Below the pieces are notes generated by a model, which was not told the origin of the DNA, did not search any database, and worked only from the letters and a program-made list of their open reading frames with translations. From the NCBI RefSeq assembly GCF_014174165.1, contig NZ_JABEQN010000005.1, positions 62,001 to 126,000 of the forward strand: a DNA stretch of 64,000 nt, in the 5' to 3' direction. Below, in pieces: positions 62,755 to 64,000 of this stretch. How positions within the stretch are numbered: position 1 is the stretch's first letter; every line of letters begins with the position of its first letter. The position numbers were made by a program, and so were the translations under genes. This DNA comes from Gluconacetobacter dulcium (GTDB lineage: Bacteria; Pseudomonadota; Alphaproteobacteria; Acetobacterales; Acetobacteraceae).

Positions 62755-62801
62755 CCCACGCGATGACTGGCCCGCTTGATTGGCCCGCATGAGTGGCTCG
62801 C

Positions 62802-63554
62802 ATGATTGAGGGACGCGGGACAGGTCTCACCGCCGACCCATGGGCCACGCTGCGTGGCCTGACGCATGCCCGCATCGGCCTCGGCCGGACGGGCGACGCC
62901 CTGGCGGGCAGGGAGGTGCGCGCGTTGCAGGCGGCGCATGCGGCCGCCCGCCGCGCGGTTCATGCCACGCTCGACCCCGCGCGGCTTGCGCTGGGCGAAC
63001 CGTTTATCGAGGTGAAAAGCCGCGCGCCCGATCGTGGCGTCTTCGTGCGCCGCCCGGATCTGGGGCGCCGCCTGCGCGCGCAGGATGCGACGCGCCTGCC
63101 GCATGCGCCCTGCGACGTTGTGTTCGTCATCGCCGACGGGCTTTCGGCGCTGGCGGCGGCGCGGCAGGCGCCCGGCGTGCTGGAGGCCGTGCGGGTGGCG
63201 TTGCCGGAATGGACCATCGGCCCCGTCATCGTCGCCCACAATGCGCGGGTCGCCCTGGGTGACGAGATCGGCGCCCTGATCGGCGCACGCTGCGTCGTCA
63301 TGATGATCGGCGAGCGGCCGGGCCTGAGTGCCGCGGACAGCCTCAGCCTCTACCTGACCTGGGGCCCGCGGATCGGCCGCATGGATTCCGAACGCAACTG
63401 CCTCTCCAACATCCATGCCCATGGCGGCATGAATCATGACGAAGCCGCCTTTCGCCTCGCCGGACTGCTGCGCGGCGCGCGGGCGCTGGGGCGCAGCGGC
63501 GTTGCCCTCAAGGATGACAGCATGTCGGCACGCCTGCCGCCCGCCACGCCATGA
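62802..63554 (+). CDS. eutC: Ethanolamine ammonia-lyase small subunit
   Basis: 250 residues from ATG 62802 (GTG at 62793 is possible). LTHARIGLGRTGDALAGREV, VKSRAPDRGVFVRRPDLGRR, VVFVIADGLSALAAARQAPG and IGERPGLSAADSLSLYLTWG with RNCLSNIHAHGG match EutC, which carries part of the B12 binding site. The stop overlaps the permease start (ATGA), so eutB, eutC and permease form one operon. Confidence 0.95.
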   Translation: MIEGRGTGLTADPWATLRGLTHARIGLGRTGDALAGREVRALQAAHAAARRAVHATLDPARLALGEPFIEVKSRAPDRGVFVRRPDLGRRLRAQDATRLPHAPCDVVFVIADGLSALAAARQAPGVLEAVRVALPEWTIGPVIVAHNARVALGDEIGALIGARCVVMMIGERPGLSAADSLSLYLTWGPRIGRMDSERNCLSNIHAHGGMNHDEAAFRLAGLLRGARALGRSGVALKDDSMSARLPPATP

Positions 63555-64000
63555 CGACCGAGGGCGATGCGCTGCCCCGGCATCTGGGCGTGATCCATCT
63601 CTGGTCCATCGCCGTCGGACTGGTCATTTCGGGCGAATATTTCGGCTGGAGCTATGGCTGGGCCAGTGCCGGCACGCTCGGCTTTCTGGTTGCGACCCTC
63701 GCCGTCGCGCTGATGTATCTGTCGCTGATCTTCTCCTACACCGAACTGACGACCGCCATGCCGCGCGCGGGCGGCCCGTTCGTCTATGTCACCGCCGCGT
63801 TCGGGCGGCGGGCGGGGCTGGTCGCGGGCATCGCCTCGGTCATGGAATTCGTCTTCGCCCCGCCCGCCATCGCGCTGGCCATCGGGGCTTATCTGCATGT
63901 GCAATATCCTTCTCTGTCGCCGACCCTGGCGGCGGCGGGGGCGTTCTGCGCCTTCATGGCGCTGAATGTCGCCGGGGTGCATCTGGCCGCGCGGTTCGAA
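63551..64000 (+). CDS. eat: Ethanolamine permease (APC family), 3' end outside window
   Basis: 150 codons are visible without a stop before the window ends. HLGVIHLWSIAVGLVISGEY and FGWSYGWASAGTLGFLVATL then FSYTELTTAMPRAGGPFVYV match the first helices of APC-superfamily ethanolamine permeases. It would bring ethanolamine into the cytoplasm for EutBC. ATG overlaps the eutC stop by four bases. Confidence 0.9.
   Translation, partial: MTTEGDALPRHLGVIHLWSIAVGLVISGEYFGWSYGWASAGTLGFLVATLAVALMYLSLIFSYTELTTAMPRAGGPFVYVTAAFGRRAGLVAGIASVMEFVFAPPAIALAIGAYLHVQYPSLSPTLAAAGAFCAFMALNVAGVHLAARFE

Noticed and set aside
1-64000. CRISPR arrays, rRNA genes and riboswitches
   Set aside because: I saw no regularly spaced direct repeats with unique spacers, no rRNA motifs and no recognisable riboswitch core.

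Overview
The window is high-GC bacterial DNA that looks like an acetic acid bacterium (Alphaproteobacteria, Acetobacteraceae). Support comes from a circularly permuted two-piece tmRNA with an alphaproteobacterial tag (ANDNSEVLAVAA), an alphaproteobacterial SspB adaptor beside it, frequent GTG/TTG starts and small overlapping operons. The genus is not fixed by the sequence; Gluconacetobacter or Komagataeibacter is an inference.

Layout. 1-6.4 kb: glycosyltransferase genes, then ppa, a CAT-anticodon tRNA that resembles tRNA-Ile2, ettA and an acetyltransferase. 6.7-25.1 kb: an accessory catabolic island with a LysR regulator, two SDR dehydrogenases, a D-2-hydroxyacid dehydrogenase, an allantoate/N-carbamoyl amidohydrolase, a VOC protein, a TonB-dependent receptor, a complete polar-amino-acid-type ABC importer, an epimerase, an MFS transporter, a dihydropyrimidinase/allantoinase-like amidohydrolase, a PuuE-type allantoinase and a CapA-like phosphoesterase. 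Together they suggest uptake and opening of a cyclic ureide or related cyclic amide, with glyoxylate or a 2-oxoacid as one product. 25.5-33.4 kb: housekeeping genes (mlaC, mlaA, a MOSC protein, thyX, ssrA, sspB, class I fumarase, VOC, an aquaporin-like channel).

33.4-39.2 kb is a scar zone. An IS1380 transposase remnant lies on one side of a small operon (royal-jelly-like secreted protein, cupin, SnoaL, quinone-oxidoreductase-like dehydrogenase, divergent HxlR regulator). On the other side are abutting fragments of IS3, IS66, a MobA/MobL relaxase and a frameshifted PemK-like toxin. 39.2-44.4 kb carries a polysaccharide module (pyruvyl transferase with coiled-coil repeats and three glycosyltransferases), followed by a broken metQ.

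46,041-56,677 is a complete 10.6 kb integrated element in the 3' end of tRNA-Phe, bounded by a 16-bp direct repeat. It carries a TOPRIM-VapE replication protein, an iteron cluster that looks like an origin, HNH nuclease, connector, large terminase, HK97-type capsid, protease, portal, an AlpA-like protein and integrase, but no tail, lysis or obvious repressor genes. This is the gene plan of a capsid-forming phage satellite (cf-PICI-like) and is the most interesting system here. The window ends with yacG-rng-maf-infA, hisD-hisG, and a minimal ethanolamine operon (eutB, eutC and a permease cut by the window edge).
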